Shown here: positions 21,867 through 23,621 of the stretch, in pieces | How positions within the stretch are numbered: position 1 is the first letter of the stretch | Layout of the letters: each line of letters starts with the position of its first letter | Origin: DRGT01 sp035685445 | GTDB taxonomy: Archaea; Thermoproteota; Nitrososphaeria; Nitrososphaerales; Nitrosopumilaceae | Assembly: GCA_035685445.1 (NCBI GenBank) | Contig: DASSAK010000047.1 | Span: 1-23,621, forward strand | Direction of reading: 5' to 3' | Length of the DNA stretch: 23,621 bases | Position numbers and translations under genes: made by a program | The notes under the pieces: model-generated | Seen by the model: only the letters and a program-made list of their open reading frames with translations | Databases searched by the model: none | Told to the model about the DNA's origin: nothing

Positions 21867-22513
21867 TGTTTAATTTTACTTCGTCCTCCTTTTGCTGTGC
21901 GAAAAACATTCATTCCAAGATTATAATTTTCAAAAAGATAGTCAATGGAGCGTATCTCATCTTCTAGTTGTTTAATTCGACTTTCATTAGCATCTGGATT
22001 TTGTTTTAATTGTCGTAGTTCTTCTTCTAATTCTTGTTTATGATTTTCTACACCACGTTCATAGTTTGATAATCCATTAAACTCAGGACTAAGCATATGT
22101 TCTGGCTCATATTTTGGAGTTTGATCGGTTGGAATTTGCACTTTACGTGAGATTTCTTGTTCTTCATCTGGCGACAATACGGGTTTAGGTGGAACTAGTT
22201 GGTTTTTGTGTAAGAAAAATTCTGGTTCTCCCATTTCTCGTCTAAAAATCACCTCACTTCCACGTTTATTGGTAAAAGAATCTGCTGAAATTGTTCTTGG
22301 TGGGGATAATACAACCTTTGTTGACTCTTCTTTCTTTGGTGTATTTGCCTCGGGTTCTTTTTCTTTAGGTTTTTCAGGTTTGGTTTCACCTAGTTTATTT
22401 TCAAACTCTTGTTTTTCTTTTGATTCATCTTTTGTCTTTGCAGATTTATTTTTGGAGCCCTTTGGTCTTCCTCGTTTCTTCTTTGGTTTTTCGGCAGAAT
22501 CGTCTGACAACAT
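21863..22513 (-). CDS. AT-hook-containing protein with coiled coil
   Basis: A 216-residue protein starting MLSDDSAEKPKKKRGRPKGS. The KRGRPKG is a classic AT-hook, which binds the minor groove of A/T-rich DNA. Residues about 25-90 are low-complexity, rich in Lys, Glu, Pro and Ser. A helical, charged stretch near the C-terminus (about 145-185: HKQELEEELRQLKQNPDANESRIKQ and on) predicts a coiled coil, and the tail GGRSKIKQ is basic. No enzyme domain. An upstream ATG at 22522 is possible; the chosen one fits the TATA element at 22531-22540. Its ATGA overlap with hemA means the two are co-expressed. Chromatin or partner-binding role inferred. Confidence 0.75.
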   Translation of the reverse strand: MLSDDSAEKPKKKRGRPKGSKNKSAKTKDESKEKQEFENKLGETKPEKPKEKEPEANTPKKEESTKVVLSPPRTISADSFTNKRGSEVIFRREMGEPEFFLHKNQLVPPKPVLSPDEEQEISRKVQIPTDQTPKYEPEHMLSPEFNGLSNYERGVENHKQELEEELRQLKQNPDANESRIKQLEDEIRSIDYLFENYNLGMNVFRTAKGGRSKIKQ

Positions 22514-22530
22514 CAAATACATAAAATGAG

Positions 22531-22540
22531 TTAAATTTTA
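22531..22540 (-). promoter_or_regulatory. TATA-like element of the AT-hook/hemA unit
   Basis: TAAAATTTAA on the minus strand, about 18-27 nt upstream of ATG 22513, which supports that start over 22522. Confidence 0.4.
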
Positions 22541-22620
22541 ACTTTTGAGTATTTCTGATGAATTTTTTAAAAAATGTAACCTTTAACTAATATGAATTTG
22601 CTGAAATAGAATTTTTCATA

Positions 22621-22634
22621 AAGATATTTAACCA
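22621..22634 (+). promoter_or_regulatory. Promoter box of FNR2, identical to that of FNR1
   Basis: AAGATATTTAACCA, identical over 14 nt to 19881-19894. The start codon is 35 nt from its first base (34 nt in FNR1), so promoter spacing has been kept since the duplication. Confidence 0.6.
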
Positions 22635-22655
22635 AAAATTGTGAAATAGAATCTA

Positions 22656-23498
22656 TTGGTTACCGATATTAAAGCAACAATTGATTACATGGAGTTTCTT
22701 AAAGAAGATCTTTTCATAACCCGAGTTGTTCCAGAAGGAGGAGTTCCAGAGTATCAGGCAGGTCAATTCTTAACACTTGGAATGCCAATACCAACTGAAA
22801 ATTATAAGATCGTCAGGCGAGCATATTCTATTGCATCGCATCCTGAAAACAAAAAATATTTTGAGTTTGTTATTAGATGGGTTCGAAAACCATTACCAGG
22901 TCGTGTTACAACTATGCTGATGTATGCAAGTGAAGGTGATCAGATTTTGATGGGCATGCCAACTGGAAATGCTTTAACAATTAATGATAGGTTTCCTGAT
23001 GGTAGTAAAGACGAAAGAAGAATTGTTTGTGTTGGAGGGGGAACTGGATTAGCTCCTTTCATAAGTTTTGCACAACATCTTCATGATATAGGTGATAAAA
23101 GAGAAATTGTTGTTTTGCATGGTGCAAGTTATGTAGATGAGTTAAGCTACAAAAGACTACTCACTGATTTAGAAAATGAAAGTATTGATAGAGGAAGAGA
23201 CAAATGGAATTTTAGATATAGGGCAGCAATTAGTAGACCGAAAGAATGGTTTAACAGATCATGGAGTGGTCAAACTGGAAGAGTTGAATCGTTCTTGCAA
23301 CCAGGAAAAGATGGTAAATCACCTCTTGAAGAAATTGTTGGTGAAGAGATAACCACAGATAATACGTTTTTTTACATTTGTGGATATCAAGGTACCATCG
23401 ATGGGGTCCTAAATGTGATAGAACCAAAAGGTTTTGTCACAATGCATGATAAACGCGAAGATGGAAGCTACGACGTAAAGTTCGAGTCATACGGTTAA
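22656..23498 (+). CDS. Ferredoxin-NADP reductase-like flavoprotein (FNR2)
   Basis: A 280-residue paralogue of FNR1 with a TTG start (MVTDIKATIDYMEFL). By eye the two are about 70% identical, with the best match in RRAYSIASHPENKK, IRWVRKPLPGR, RRIVCVGGGTG and AQHLHDIGDKRE. The FAD motif RRAYSIAS, the NAD(P) motif VCVGGGTGLAPF and the final KFESYG are intact. The differences cluster in the loop after the FAD domain (GDQILMGMPTGNAL) and in the last 80 residues, where partner or cofactor choice could differ. Predicted to shuttle electrons between NAD(P)H and ferredoxin. Followed 46 nt later by tRNA-Pro. Confidence 0.9.
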   Translation: MVTDIKATIDYMEFLKEDLFITRVVPEGGVPEYQAGQFLTLGMPIPTENYKIVRRAYSIASHPENKKYFEFVIRWVRKPLPGRVTTMLMYASEGDQILMGMPTGNALTINDRFPDGSKDERRIVCVGGGTGLAPFISFAQHLHDIGDKREIVVLHGASYVDELSYKRLLTDLENESIDRGRDKWNFRYRAAISRPKEWFNRSWSGQTGRVESFLQPGKDGKSPLEEIVGEEITTDNTFFYICGYQGTIDGVLNVIEPKGFVTMHDKREDGSYDVKFESYG

Positions 23499-23544
23499 TC
23501 ATTTTCTTTTAAAGAAATAATATTGTGAAATTTTGTTCTAGTAT

Positions 23545-23620
23545 GGGGACGTAGGTTAGCTTGGTTTATACTCCCAGCCTCGGGCGCTGGAGTTCATGGG
23601 TTCACGTCCCATCGCCCCCA
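23545..23620 (+). tRNA. tRNA-Pro (anticodon CGG) with an acceptor-stem mismatch
   Basis: Anticodon stem CCAGC/GCTGG encloses loop CTCGGGC, giving anticodon CGG and G37, typical of proline. The T arm is ATGGG-TTCACGT-CCCAT and the discriminator is A. The acceptor GGGGACG pairs with CGCCCCC except for A5 opposite C68. 76 nt, no intron, no CCA before the window ends. Confidence 0.85.
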
Positions 23621-23621
23621 T

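Overview
The window looks like a low-GC, gene-dense chromosomal segment of an ammonia-oxidising archaeon (Nitrososphaerota/Thaumarchaeota, probably a Nitrosopumilus-like marine type). The lineage is inferred from several things together: an Alba chromatin protein, a FilR1/DUF1724-type regulator, TATA boxes about 25-30 nt upstream of start codons (leaderless transcripts), many TTG starts, tRNA genes without encoded CCA, and the sdhA-C-D-B order. No CRISPR array, insertion sequence, phage gene or rRNA is visible.

Layout. 1-1474: the end of a protein with a 120-residue repeat (+), then on the minus strand a short MscS-type channel and three tiny cysteine-rich proteins, two of them with the identical pattern C-x2-C-x11-C-x3-C. 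1475-2040: a regulatory or structured stretch with two inverted repeats, then two small plus-strand ORFs, the second a zinc-ribbon-like protein. 2094-9139: a tight five-gene plus-strand unit: an ATP-grasp ligase fused to a degenerate M20 peptidase, a CorA-like membrane protein with an extra N-terminal membrane domain, a voltage-gated-type K+ channel, an apparently cytosolic gamma-glutamyltransferase, and an N-formylglutamate amidohydrolase-like enzyme. 9141-11094 (minus): a 47-residue membrane miniprotein, a nitroreductase with an unknown N-terminal region, and a FilR1-like regulator. 11202-13274: a zinc protein, argH (minus) and a SufT/MIP18-type gene (plus), the last two divergent around one palindromic TATA box. 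13271-16530 (minus): sdhA-sdhC-sdhD-sdhB, genes overlapping or 1 nt apart, convergent with the SufT-type gene through a shared CTAG stop. 16622-17152: a PadR regulator whose promoter and start codon are covered by two palindromes. 17162-19707: a membrane-anchored DM13 protein, an isocitrate lyase/PEP mutase superfamily enzyme, Alba, and a HEAT-repeat protein with a possible leader peptide. 19710-23620: tRNA-Ala(GGC), two closely similar ferredoxin-NADP reductase-like flavoproteins (FNR1 and FNR2) flanking a minus-strand pair (AT-hook protein and a glutamyl-tRNA reductase-like protein without its catalytic cysteine), and tRNA-Pro(CGG).

How it fits together. The sdh operon is complex II, feeding electrons to the quinone pool. 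The FNR paralogues probably move electrons between NAD(P)H and ferredoxin. The SufT-type gene, facing the Fe-S-rich sdhB, suggests Fe-S assembly. The most unusual part is 2094-9139: enzymes that make or break amide and gamma-glutamyl bonds are co-transcribed with two ion-transport proteins, next to an MscS channel. This could be a system for a small peptide-like solute or cofactor linked to ion balance; that reading is inference from context. A second oddity is the HemA-like protein in which the Cys of the catalytic TCN motif is replaced by Pro.
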